Source of the DNA: Sorex araneus
Lineage: Eukaryota > Chordata > Mammalia > Eulipotyphla > Soricidae
Reading direction: 5' to 3'
Length of the DNA: 64,000 nt
Assembly (NCBI RefSeq): GCF_027595985.1
Contig: NC_073305.1
Coordinates: 177,267,089-177,331,088 of the forward strand
Part shown: in pieces, positions 1 to 9,105 of the stretch
Position numbering within the stretch: position 1 is the stretch's first letter
How the letters are laid out: each line of letters starts with the position of its first letter
Notes under the pieces: model-generated
Told to the model about the DNA's origin: nothing
The model's database searches: none
Seen by the model: the letters and a program-made list of their open reading frames with translations, nothing else
Translations under genes and position numbers: made by a program

Positions 1-904
1 CCACAGGCAGGGCTATGCTAAATTTAGCACCTTGTTTTATTGGTGTTGTACATGATGGCTCAAGGATGGTGCAAGATGCTAAACACAGCTTCCAGCAGCC
101 TGGCCATGGTGGCAAAGATAGAAACAACAGGAGCTGTGAGTCTCCTTTGGCCTGGGGAGCAAGCTGAGCTGGGAGCTGGTAATAAACCAGACTCTGCAGC
201 ATGTGGGAGGCAATCTGACCCTTCAGTATATCTCCTGGGTGATAGATTTCAACAATGTGGCACCTAAGGAGTCAGGCTACTTCTGGAGGATTCCCGTCTT
301 TAAGCTGAATCTCAGCTTGAATAAATAGTTCTCTTTCTAAAAGCAGATAAACCAAGCAGGAGATTCATGTTCGACATCTCCAGAACAGGACACTTTACAA
401 AGTAGGTCAGCATATTGCACCCAAAGGCTGTCTGTTCACAAATAAAGTTTTATTGAGATCCAGCTGTACCTGTTATTTTATGGATTCACTTTGGCTGCTC
501 CCAGTCTGCAAAGGAAGAGCAAATGCAAGAGAGGCAGAATGGCTACCACGCCGACAACATTTGCTCTCTAAGCTTGTAAGGAAGCTATCTAGCCTCTGAC
601 CTGGAGAAACAGATTGCTCACGTTATGAATTGACTGCTGAAATGATGACAGAAACTGATCACAGCAGGGCATCACCCTGGTGGCCCGGGGTCCAATCCAA
701 CCTTCAGAGATGTGTTCTCAGGACAGCACTGTGGCATTTTGAAAAAGTTAACACCATTTTCAAACCAGGCGAGTTTCCTATGAAATGTTTGCTTGTGGGG
801 TCTACGTTGAGAAAATTGGGTGATCTGACCATCTTGGGTTCACAACTACAGCCTTCTTTAGATATGGGACTCTTTATTTGGCATCCATACTCCAAATACA
901 AAAG
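1..904. other. intergenic sequence, no gene recognised
   Basis: No reading frame here has recognisable protein similarity or a credible exon structure. Around 425-500 an AATAAAG-TTTTATT stretch resembles the tail of an old mammalian interspersed repeat, but I cannot name the family. Confidence 0.5.
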
Positions 905-1017
905 CATTAATTTGAAAAGATATATGCACACATCTGTTCATTGTTGCATTTAGCACAATAGACAAAAAACCTAGATGCCCAAAGAAGTTGGGGTATATAT
1001 ATGTAAAAAACTATGCA
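905..1017 (+). mobile_element. L1 3' fragment
   Basis: The segment follows the typical L1 3' order: a 'gatatatgcacac' block, an 'acaatagacaaaaaacctagatg' type block, then a TATATATA-rich stretch and 'actatgcag'. It is cut off where the LTR-like segment begins. Confidence 0.6.
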
Positions 1018-1025
1018 GGCCAAAG

Positions 1026-1790
1026 GGTGTGTGCACTCTTGGGCTCTCCGGGCGGCTCTGTCTCACCGCCCGTGTTCGGTGCTCTGGAACCTCTGTGTAT
1101 GGGCTGAATCGGGATGGCTGTTGACCGAGGACAGGCGAAGGAAGAACGAGGACCAAGCCGGTTACTGATTAGTTACTGTTTATTCAATCTTCCATCTTTC
1201 TCATCTGTTGCACTCCTAGCTCCTTTCTCTCTCTGGATCTACCATCTTTCTCTTGTCTCTCTCCCCTCTTTTTCTCTCTCCCCCTTGCCCCTAGGCTATA
1301 CACAGCCAGGTAGCAAAATCAACATAAGAAAGCCTTCCTGAGGGCTGGGCATTCCAAAGCCCTACCTGACTGCCAGCAGGCAAAATACCTCTTAAGGTTT
1401 TTCTCCTTTCCTTAGTCCAAGAACTTATTCACATCTTAATACTAGTTATTTTTGTATGGACATAGCAAGAGATACATTGAGGCTTGTAGGACAGCTCTCC
1501 TGGCAACATCTTGCCACAGACTCACTACAGAGCTCAGGCCAGATTAATCATTCCTAACCCTAGCAGGGTCAAAATCTAATTATTTCCTTTTGGATCATGA
1601 CAGCATTTGTCCATGACCAAGCTCTTAACTTATAGTTAAGCATTAGGCGCTTTAGCCAGGCCCATCTCGATGCCAGGGTAGCACACAACTCACCGCTTGC
1701 CCTGGGTTCGTCCCGTCCCTCGTCGGGACCCTGCCTTTGGGGGTGCTAAGAAGTAAGGGCAGCTGAGGTCAAGAGAACAGATGCCCAGGA
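1026..1790 (-). mobile_element. solo LTR-like segment of an endogenous retrovirus
   Basis: Read on the minus strand, this stretch is built like an LTR: a long U3-like part, an AATAAA signal (about 1179-1184), a short R/U5-like GC-rich part, and a CA end close to 1026. No primer-binding site, gag, pol or env sequence flanks it, so it would be a recombined solo LTR; class II is a guess. I could not find a clean target duplication, so both ends are uncertain. Confidence 0.5.
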
Positions 1791-2028
1791 GGAAAATATC
1801 ATGTACAATCAAATGACTCCCAGGTTACAAAAACATAGCATTTTCTACCTGTGCCCATACAAAAGGACATGGCTCTGAATAAACTATGCAAAGGACTCAA
1901 GGAGAAGAGAAAAACAATATTTACAAGTCAACAGAACACAAAGAAAGAAGTTACAAACAAATACAGAGGAATGGAGCACTGTGATGGGAGCAACACAATA
2001 AACCTAAACTACCTGAGGCTATGTTATC

Positions 2029-2030
<2 letters not shown>
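1791..2030. other. unassigned sequence
   Basis: AT-rich sequence between the LTR-like segment and a CA microsatellite. It may be L1 3' sequence interrupted by the LTR, but the match is too weak to call. Confidence 0.4.

Positions 2031-2089
<59 letters not shown>
2031..2089. repeat. (AC)n then (AT)n microsatellite
   Basis: About 23 uninterrupted AC units followed by AT units, lying directly 5' of an L1 'aatggaatactatgcag' block, where L1 elements normally have an ATATATACAC stretch. It is probably an expansion of that L1 motif. Confidence 0.95.
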
Positions 2090-2228
2090 ATGGAATACTA
2101 TGCAGCTCTAAGAAAGAACAGCATTGTGCGATTTCAGCAACATGAATGGAATAGAGGATATCATGCTGAGTAAAATGAGAAAGAAAGGGACAAATGAAGA
2201 ATATTTTCTCTCTATGTGGGACTTTAAG
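2090..2228 (+). mobile_element. L1 3' fragment
   Basis: Contains 'aatggaatactatgcagc', then 'gcaacatgaatggaa', 'gatatcatgctgag' and 'atgtgggacttt', in the order seen in mammalian L1 3' regions. Confidence 0.8.
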
Positions 2229-2580
2229 TTACACATCAAGGGAGAAGGTACTTGCCTTGCATGTGCAAAATACGGGTTCAGGGGCTGGAGCAACAGCACA
2301 GCAGGTAGGGCATTTGCCTTGCATGCGGCCAGCCTGGGTTCAATTCCCAGCATCCCATATGGCCCCCTGAGTACCGCCAGGAGTAATTCCTGAGTACAGA
2401 GCCAGGAGTAACCCCTGAGCATCACCGGGTGTGACCCAAAAAGCAAAAAAAAATAATAATACGGGTTCATTTCCCAGCACCCCATATGTTCCCCCAAGCC
2501 CCACCAGGAGTGATCTCTGAGTGCAGGGCCGAGTAAGCCCTGACTGCCACTGGGTGTGACCCCAAAGCTAAAAACAAAAA
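2229..2580 (+). mobile_element. older SOR-type SINE, split by a younger SINE
   Basis: Its 5' part (2229-2280, with 'acttgccttgcatg') and 3' part (2470-2580, 'cccagcaccccatatg' to 'gggtgtgacccc') make one SINE when the 2281-2457 insertion is removed. Confidence 0.85.
2281..2457 (+). mobile_element. SOR-type SINE nested in an older SINE
   Basis: Full-length tRNA-derived SINE with A box (AGCACAGCAGG), B box (GGGTTCAATTCC), SOR body and A-rich tail. A 12-bp TSD (AATACGGGTTCA) lies at 2269-2280 and 2458-2469 and shows it inserted into the older copy. Confidence 0.95.
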
Positions 2581-3480
2581 GATGCGCAGCAAGATAGCAA
2601 CAAAGGCAACACAATGGGGGAACTGATTTACAAAGCTGTGTTTGGGGGGAGGGGAATGGAAGAGGAAGCCCCAGTTTCCCTTGCCAACAAATTCATTTTA
2701 GCTGTTGCCACCAACCGAGCACACTCATCATCTCCAAGGTCCTGTCTTATATTCCTGTAATTTCCCAAGACCATAACATTCTGCCCTAGAGTTTAGGCTC
2801 ACCAGACACTAAGATAATGAGCAATACCTTAGTTCTTCGCATTATGCAAAGAATATTTGCAAATATTTGCATTATTTGCCCATTACCATGAGTTTACAAG
2901 CCTAGAATTAAAATCAAGAATCTTCTTTGTGTTGGGTCTGTCTGAATTCTCTCAGACTTCTCAGAAGTATGGGTTATGTCACAGTGTTCAGAAATACAGT
3001 TTGATCATTGACTATTATAGGCTAATAGTTGATGGAAATAAAATAATTTTCTGACAATATGAGCTACCCTGGCTCTAAAACAGCTAACAAAACAAAACAA
3101 AAGACACAAGATGAAAGAAGCAAGTGTTGGATTGGATGTGAAGAGAAGGGAGCCATTGAAAATTGCTCAGACATGTATGTCAGTGTAGTCATCACAGATA
3201 ACAAACAGTATGGTGGTTTCTATAAAACTAGAAATAGACCTCAAAGGAGCTAGTACCAGGTCAAGTGTATGTGCACTTACAGGAAACCAGCTCAATAACC
3301 AACATTGCATGGCCCTTTGAACACTGATGGTCATAGTCCTGGTGACCCTTGAGCACCTCTGAGGTTGCTCTGTAAGTCCTTGGCACTCCCTGGTTTAGGC
3401 AGCACTGCATAGCTGGTCCCTTACCTTGAACCACCAGCCCACTTTATCTTTTAGGGTTCCCTGAACACTGCCTCTCAAAA
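2581..3480. other. mostly unassigned; weak old SINE remnant near 3310-3470
   Basis: No gene seen. From about 3310 the phrases 'gagcacctctgaggttg' and 'tggtttaggcagcactg' look like a very decayed SINE, too weak to define. Frames here are short and not protein-like. Confidence 0.4.
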
Positions 3481-3827
3481 ATGAAACAGATGATGCAGTT
3501 ATTCCTCTTCTGGGTCTTGAAGAATAAAAAACACTAATTCAAAGAATGGTCATTCCAGCATTATTGCCAATAGTCAAGAGTTAGAAACAACTTAAGCATA
3601 TGGACAACTTGAAAAAAAGAAGATAGAGTATTTATATATATATGTATATATATATATATATATACAAACGAATATTATTCAGCTTTAAGTAAAAGAAAAA
3701 TTCTACTTTTTGCAGCAACATGGATGGAACTAAAGAAAAATAAACTTAGTGAAATAAGTTCAGAGGGAATATTGCAAGCACCATATAATTTTACTCATAT
3801 GTGGGAGATTTAAAAATAAAACTAACA
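3481..3827 (+). mobile_element. L1 3' fragment
   Basis: Carries L1 3' landmarks in order: 'ccagcattattgccaatag', 'agttagaaacaactta', a TATATA run (3632-3664), 'acatggatggaact' and 'catatgtgggag'. A near-identical 112-bp piece recurs at 4908-5020. Confidence 0.85.
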
Positions 3828-4012
3828 GGGGGTGGAGTGATAGTACAGTGGATAGAGCACTTGCCTTGCATACAGCTGACCCAAGTTCTACGCCTAGCAT
3901 TCCATATGGCTCCCCAGCCCTGCCAAGAGTGATCCCTGATCACAGCTCCAGGCAGTTAGTCCTGAGCACTGCTGGGTGTGACCCAACTTCCCTCCCCCCA
4001 CCCAAATAAAAG
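3828..4012 (+). mobile_element. SOR-type SINE
   Basis: tRNA-derived head (gatagtacagtggatag), 'gcattccatatggctcccc' and 'gctgggtgtgaccc', ending in an AAATAAAAG tail that then received the next element. Confidence 0.9.
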
Positions 4013-4237
4013 CACTGAGCTCTGTCATCCTGTTGTTCATTGATTTGCTCGAGCAGGCTCCGGTAACGTTTCCATTGTGAGACTTCTTGTTACTGTTTTT
4101 GGCATATCGAATATGTCACGGGTAGCTTGCCAGGCTCTGCCATGCAGGCGGGATACTCTTGGTAGCTTGCCAGACCCTCCGTGAGGGACGGAAGAATCAA
4201 ACCCGGGTCGGCCGCGTGCAAGACAAATGCCCTACCT
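4013..4237 (-). mobile_element. RTE-tailed SINE
   Basis: Antisense copy: RTE-type tail first (ctgtcatcctgttgttcatt), body ('aacagtaacaa' in reverse), tRNA head last. A 10-bp TSD (CAAATAAAAG) at 4003-4012 and 4238-4247 places the insertion in the A-tail of the upstream SOR SINE. Confidence 0.95.
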
Positions 4238-4314
4238 CAAATAAAAGATCAAAAACAAAACAAAACAAAAACAAAACGAAAAACCCAATGACCTAATAAC
4301 AAGAAAAGCAAAAA

Positions 4315-4480
4315 GAAATTCAGTTAAGGCCCTACCCTTGTATGAGCTGAACCCGGTTCAGTCCCCAGCACCCCACAGCTGGTCTCTTGAGCACAATCAA
4401 AAATCACTCGTGAACAGAGGCCAAGTATCCCTCCAGTGCTGTTCGGGGTGGCCCAAACTCTTCTCCAAAAAATCATACTC
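4315..4480 (+). mobile_element. old SOR-type SINE
   Basis: Diverged copy retaining 'ggttcagtccccagcacccc' and a weak 'gttcggggtggcccaa' end; the tRNA head is poorly preserved. Confidence 0.6.
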
Positions 4481-4540
4481 TAGTGTTGCAGAGTAAAGGG
4501 AGAAGCGAGGTTGGATTGAATAGAAAAAAAAGGGGTTCAA

Positions 4541-4770
4541 TCATGAGGCTGAAGAGATCCCACAGATATTGAGGCATATGTCTTGTTTACAGCCAACCTG
4601 AGCTGGATCCTGGCACCTTGGGGTCCCTCCAATATTGTATTCTCAGACGTTTGCATTGAAGCTCTGGATGATTGGCCAAGAATTGCTAGAAGGGACACAT
4701 ACGTCTTCTGAGCACTTCCTGGAAAGCCCTCCCTCTCCTCCTGCTCTCCCCAGCCCCCAAAAGGGGTGTC
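4541..4770 (+). mobile_element. very old SINE remnant
   Basis: 'gaggctgaagagatccca' to 'gagctggatcctggcacc' resembles a decayed SOR head and B-box region, followed by a diverged body. Family membership is tentative. Confidence 0.4.
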
Positions 4771-4907
4771 AATGAGATGGTAGGGAACAGTAGCTTTTGG
4801 TGGTGAGCTACAGTGGGGCTCACAGATGTTGCTCTACCGTGCTGTGCAGCTGCAGTCCATATAATCCTATAGAGCAGGGTTGTTCAATGCAAAATTTTAA
4901 GTTCCTC

Positions 4908-5025
4908 TTAAAATGAAACAGATGATCCAGTTATTCCTCTTTTGGGTCTTGAAGAATATAAAAGCACTAATTCAAAGAATGTTCATTCCAGCATTATTGC
5001 CAATAGTCAAGAGTTAGAAACAACT
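4908..5025 (+). mobile_element. L1 3' fragment
   Basis: Near-identical to 3481-3593 (differences only at a few sites), both starting at 'aaaatgaaacagatgat'. It ends abruptly after 'gttagaaacaacta', so it is either a separate truncated L1 or a local duplicate. Confidence 0.75.
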
Positions 5026-5200
5026 AACTGAAGAAAAAAGGAAAAGCAATGCATTGTCTTCTGTAATTAGAATCACTATTACTTACCAACTATGAGTCAC
5101 TAGCAAATTGTTAGCTCCAGAAAGATGTGCTAGCAACGGCCTCTGCTAGCGCGTTTCCTGCTTCCAATAGGCTAACATTTTCTCCCAGGATACTCAGAGT

Positions 5201-5450
5201 GGACTAGAGTGATAGCACAGCGGGTAGGGCATTTGCCTTGCATGTGGCCGACTCGGGTTCAACTCCTCTGTCCCTCTCAGAGAGCCCAGCAAGCTACTGA
5301 GAGTATCCCGCCCACACGGCACAGCCTGGCAAGCTACCCGTGGCGTATTCAATATGTCAAAAACAGTAACAACACAAGTCTCACAATGAAGACGTTACTG
5401 GTGCCCGCTCGAGCAAATTGATGAACAACGGGATGACAGTGTGACAGTAC
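5201..5450 (+). mobile_element. RTE-tailed SINE, probable source of a 3' transduction
   Basis: Complete type-B SINE: tRNA head with A and B boxes, 'agcccagcaagctactgaga' body, 'aacagtaacaaca' block, then the RTE-like tail ending 'gggatgacagtgtgacagtac'-type sequence. An imperfect 12-bp TSD (GATACTCAGAGT at 5189-5200; GATACTCTGGGT at 5451-5462) bounds it. The 53 bp of flank at 5451-5503 recur inside the element at 19670-20008. Confidence 0.92.
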
Positions 5451-5607
5451 GATACTCTGGGTGAGCTTTCCTTAGAGAATGGCACCCAAGTCACTTCCAA
5501 GGATTCCCCCAGAGCACTTGCTAAAGATGCGCTTTCCTGTATCTGTCCCCAGACCCAGACTCTGTGTCATCTTGCACACTGGGGTTTGTTATGAATGCTG
5601 CAGTTTT

Positions 5608-5782
5608 GTTTTGTTCTGGGGGCCTCATCTGGCAGTGCTCAGGTCTTACTCCTGGCTCTTCCTTAGAGATCACTCCTGGTGGAGTCCAATGAGGACTTTA
5701 TGTGGGGCCAGAAATAGAATTCAGAGTGACTACATGCAAGGCAAGCACCCTTCTCTCTCTACTAGCTCTCCAGCCCCAGTGC
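5608..5782 (-). mobile_element. SOR-type SINE
   Basis: Antisense body ('ggcagtgctcaggtcttact', 'gatcactcctggtgga') and an antisense tRNA head ending 'tagctctccagcccc'. Moderately diverged. Confidence 0.85.
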
Positions 5783-5871
5783 TACATTATTTTTTAAAAT
5801 TAATTTAAAACAGCATGATTTGCAAAGCTTTTGATAGATACTTGGGTTTTAGGTATAAGATTTCAATACCA

Positions 5872-6046
5872 GGGACTGGAGTGATAGCACAGGGGGGAGG
5901 GAGTTTGCCTTGCACACAGCTGACCCAGGTTCGATTCCCAGCATCCCATATGGTCCCCTGAACACTGCCAGGAGTGATTCCTAAGTGCAGAGCCAGAAGT
6001 AACCCCTGAGCATCGCCAGGTGTGAACCAAAAAGAAAAAAAAATCC
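5872..6046 (+). mobile_element. SOR-type SINE
   Basis: tRNA head, perfect B box (GGTTCGATTCC), 'cagcatcccatatggtcccc', 'ccaggtgtgaacc' and an A-rich tail. L1-like antisense sequence (caccagtgttccaatat) follows at about 6050-6110. Confidence 0.93.
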
Positions 6047-6177
6047 TACCACAGTGTCAACTTCTTTACACCAGTGTTCCAATATTCTGTCCCCACCCCC
6101 GAATACTACAATTTTTGACAATTTTATTTGCCTTCTAAACTCTGAGAAGCTAGGTACATTTGATTTCTCTTTTCTGA

Positions 6178-6342
6178 CTTTTTCTTCTTGTTCTTCTTGT
6201 TCTTGTTCTTCTTGTTCTTCTCCTTCTCCTCTTCCTCCTTCTCCTCCTCCTCTTTTTCCTCCCCCTCCTCCTCCTCCTACTCTTCCTCCTCCTCCTCTTC
6301 CTTCTCCCCCTTCTCCTCCTTCTTCTTTCATCTTTCTTTGTC
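6178..6342. repeat. polypyrimidine tract (TTCTTG)n / (CCT)n
   Basis: 165 bp that is almost only C and T on the + strand. It creates long low-complexity frames on both strands that are not genes. Confidence 0.95.
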
Positions 6343-7119
6343 ATTATGAGGTTTTATTAACTTTGTATTCAAGAGGGGGAAAGAATATTGACTTTCAAAA
6401 TGCTTTAAAATATCATAATTTCATCTTTCTTCCATCTGCTTGTTTACACAGTTTAGTGCAGAAGGTATTTATTGCCTGATTTAGAATCTGCTGGAAGCTT
6501 GAGGTATAAACTTTCAATTCTGGGGCTAATTGGAGGGATGTTCATAGTTATCTAGCCAGCTTCCGTCCAAATGCACTAGGTCAGAACTTTCATTTATTCC
6601 ATCAGAGAAGCCAACACTGAGGAAACAGACCCCAGACAGAGGTTCTTTCAATCCCGAAGAAATGGCCTCACAGAGGCTGGGGGTGGGTGGGAAAGACTGG
6701 CCAGCTCTGTCTTCCTGGTCACATGCATGTTGGACAGCATCATTAACATTTTCTTTAAATGAAAAGTGACGCGGACTTGGAAATTCTAACTTCCCTACAA
6801 GAGTTTGACTATTCCTGCATGCAAGTTATGAATAAAGCTTTGTTCTCTCTTTTAGGAAGCCAAAGATCACTGAGAACTTGCCCCAAAGTTTGGAATCTCC
6901 CATGCCAGCCTCTGAGCATATCTTAGAGGCTTTGTGGCTGGTGAGTTTAATTCAAATGTGGGGTGTTTGGGTACCCCCATGTTCAGATGCCCACCAAGAG
7001 GCAGGCAAGGTGGCTGATGCACCATTGTTAACTCTCTTATTTATTACCTGTAAGGGGTCTTTAGACAATAATTTTTCCTATATAAGCTCCCTACAATTCA
7101 TTTGTTGAAGAAAGAACTC
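6343..7119. other. apparently single-copy sequence
   Basis: No repeat family or protein is recognisable. A stretch at about 6857-6938 lies between TTTTAG and GTGAGT and so looks superficially like an exon, but its short frame resembles nothing I know. Confidence 0.4.
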
Positions 7120-7153
7120 GATTTTTGTTTGTTTGTTTGTTTGTTTGTTTGTA
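7120..7153. repeat. (TTTG)n simple repeat
   Basis: About seven TTTG units directly before a SINE head. Confidence 0.9.
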
Positions 7154-7408
7154 GGACTGGAGGGATAGCACAGTGGGTAGGGCGTTTGCCTTGCACGTGG
7201 CCTACTTAGGTTTGATTCCTCCATCCCTCTTGGAGAGCCCAGCAAGCTACCGAGAGTATTTTGCCCACATGGCAGAGCCTGGCAAGCTACCCGTGGTGTA
7301 TTCCATATGCCAAAAACAGTAACAACAAGTCTCACAATGGAGACATTACTGATGCCTGCTCGAGCAAATCGATGAACAATGGGACAACAGTGCTACAGTG
7401 CTACAGTG
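7154..7408 (+). mobile_element. RTE-tailed SINE
   Basis: tRNA head, 'gagcccagcaagctaccgag' body, 'ccaaaaacagtaacaacaag', then 'ctcgagcaaatcgatgaaca' and a tail of repeated GTGCTACA units. Confidence 0.93.
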
Positions 7409-7577
7409 TTTTTTTGTTTTGGGGCCACACTAGTAGTGCTCAGGGGTTACTCCTGGCTCTGTACTCAGAATTCACTTCTGGCCAGCTCAAGGGACCATGT
7501 TGGATGCCAGGGATCAAAACTGGTTATCCATGTGCAAAGCAAACGCCCTACCCAATATACTCTCTCTTTGGACCCAA
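7409..7577 (-). mobile_element. SOR-type SINE
   Basis: Antisense SOR SINE whose T-rich start abuts the preceding RTE-tailed SINE: 'tagtgctcaggggttactcc', 'gatgccagggatc', 'caaacgccctacc'. Confidence 0.85.
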
Positions 7578-7824
7578 GAACTTGGTTATTTAAAGACATT
7601 ACTTAAGGTAGCAGACTGTGGACTCTAACAGGGGGATGGATGGCTGTCTTTCTCTTTACCTGGCTATACTTCCTTATATGTTAAATTTATGTGTCAATTT
7701 TGCTAGACTAACATGCTCAGAGAGTTCATGAAGTATTATTACTGGGTGTATCTGTAAGGGTGTTTCTCAGGAGAGATAGGATTGATTACATTGGATTCGT
7801 TAGCTGAAGCAAAGATCATGTGAA
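7578..7824. other. probable ancient mammalian repeat
   Basis: 'tatgtgtcaattttgctaga' and 'ctgggtgtatctgtaagggt' at about 7688-7760 resemble a common old interspersed repeat shared by placental mammals. I am not sure of its family. Confidence 0.4.
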
Positions 7825-8440
7825 GAGAAAGGAATTCTCATCCACTGCTGGTGGGAATGTTGACTGGTTCAACCTTTTGGGAAAACAGTATGGTCGGTTC
7901 TGCAAAATACTAAGCATTGAGTTTCCATATGACTCAGAAATCTCCCCAAGGGCTAAAAAGTTTATCCAGAACAAAAAATTGCACTTCTATGTTTATTGCA
8001 GCATTATTCACAATAGCACAAATCACAAGTATCAATTTGTGAACAGATGACCGTATAAAGAAACTATGTTATATATATACACAATGGAATACTGCTTTAT
8101 ATATACACAATGGAATACTGTTGGGATGTCAGGAAAAATATAATCAGGCAATTTGGTGCTACGTGGATGGAACTTGACATTTTGAAGCCAGCCAGAAGGA
8201 GAGACACATACCTCTCTCATATGTGGGAGTTAAGGAAGCATAGAAGGGAATAACAAATGGCTGAAGGCAACAGAACCTGAGAACAGTCTATAAAACTTAG
8301 CTTAGCATAGAGGGGAGATGGTAGGATGGGGACCCTAAGTGGGAGGGTTCCCTGAGACAATGGTGGAGGGAAGCAGACACACTGATAGAACATGTGGTAT
8401 TGGAACTCTGTAGGCATAAAAGCCTTATCATTAGGAATTT
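7825..8440 (+). mobile_element. L1 3' fragment
   Basis: Starts with 'cactgctggtgggaatgt' and runs through 'gcagcattattcacaatag', two 'cacaatggaatactg' blocks (the 8075-8120 segment is locally duplicated), 'acgtggatggaac' and 'tcatatgtgggagt' to the 3' UTR. One of the longest L1 pieces in the window. Confidence 0.88.
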
Positions 8441-8444
8441 TAAA

Positions 8445-9105
8445 TCACTGTCACTGTCATCCGGTTGCTCATTGATTTGCTCTAGCGGGTGCCAGTAATG
8501 TCTCATTCGTCCTTGTTGTGCTCATGTTACTGAGATTACATGGTGCCAAGGTGGTTTGTGGGTGTGGCTGCCAGCTATTGGAAAACAGGGGACCTGGGTG
8601 GAGGAGGCCCAGTCCTGATCCGAGCAGGCTTGGAGATCTTAGCCACGTGTCCCGCATACCTGGGTTCCTCTGACGGTTGCTTCATGAGTGAGGCTCATCC
8701 AAGCATGTGGAGATTATGTGTCCGGCCCATCTCATTTTCGAAGCTTTGGCAAACGAGACAGCGTCCCTGATTCTTGGTCGTCGACGGAGGTTGGAACTCC
8801 GGATTCCTTCTCTCACTTGAGTGAAATGTGATATTCCAAGTATAGCTCTTTTGATTTCTCTTTGAGGTACCCGAATAGCGTTCTCGTCCTGTTTTAGTAG
8901 GACCCAGGTCTCAGAGGCATATGTTAGTGCAGGAAGAACGGTGGAGTCGAAAAGATGTGCCCGGAGCTGGAGGTCCTTCATCCTCTTAACCACTTCTTTG
9001 ACGCTCTTGAAGATGTTCCACGCTGCTCTCTTCCTCCTGCACAGTTCTGGCCAAGTCATTCCTCATGTTGAGTTCTCAACCCAGGTACACATAGCTGCTG
9101 CATAA
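8445..9105 (-). mobile_element. RTE-derived element with a reverse-transcriptase remnant
   Basis: Read on the minus strand, the left part (8445-8530) is the RTE-like 3' end and codes for RHYWHPLEQINEQ followed by Asp/Ser repeats. The middle (8530-8717) is the GC-rich module shared with the long type-C elements at 10414, 39052 and 43245. The right part (8718-9103) is decayed RTE reverse transcriptase. No TSD was found. Confidence 0.88.
8718..9103 (-). pseudogene. RTE-clade ORF2 fragment, reverse-transcriptase C-terminal part
   Basis: The minus-strand frame contains LRAHLFDSTVLPALTYASE, then EGIRSSNLRRRPRIRDAV and KMRWAGH: the region downstream of the catalytic YXDD loop in RTE-clade ORF2 proteins. 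Upstream, SYVYLG is followed by a TGA stop (an expected CpG-decayed CGA) and then NMRND, with a 1-nt frame slip near 9046. The coding match ends at RWAGH (about 8718), where the non-coding module begins. It is a fragment and cannot make a working enzyme. In the ORF2 proteins I know, this signature is most familiar from nematodes and ticks rather than from the BovB elements of ruminants; that comparison is from memory. Confidence 0.85.

Noticed and set aside
6054..6479. 141-codon frame rich in Ser, Pro and Cys
   Set aside because: Runs through the polypyrimidine tract at 6178-6342; no protein-like segment outside it.
6857..6938. Exon-like segment between TTTTAG and GTGAGT
   Set aside because: Splice-like words occur by chance at this rate; the encoded 28 residues resemble no known protein and there is no partner exon.
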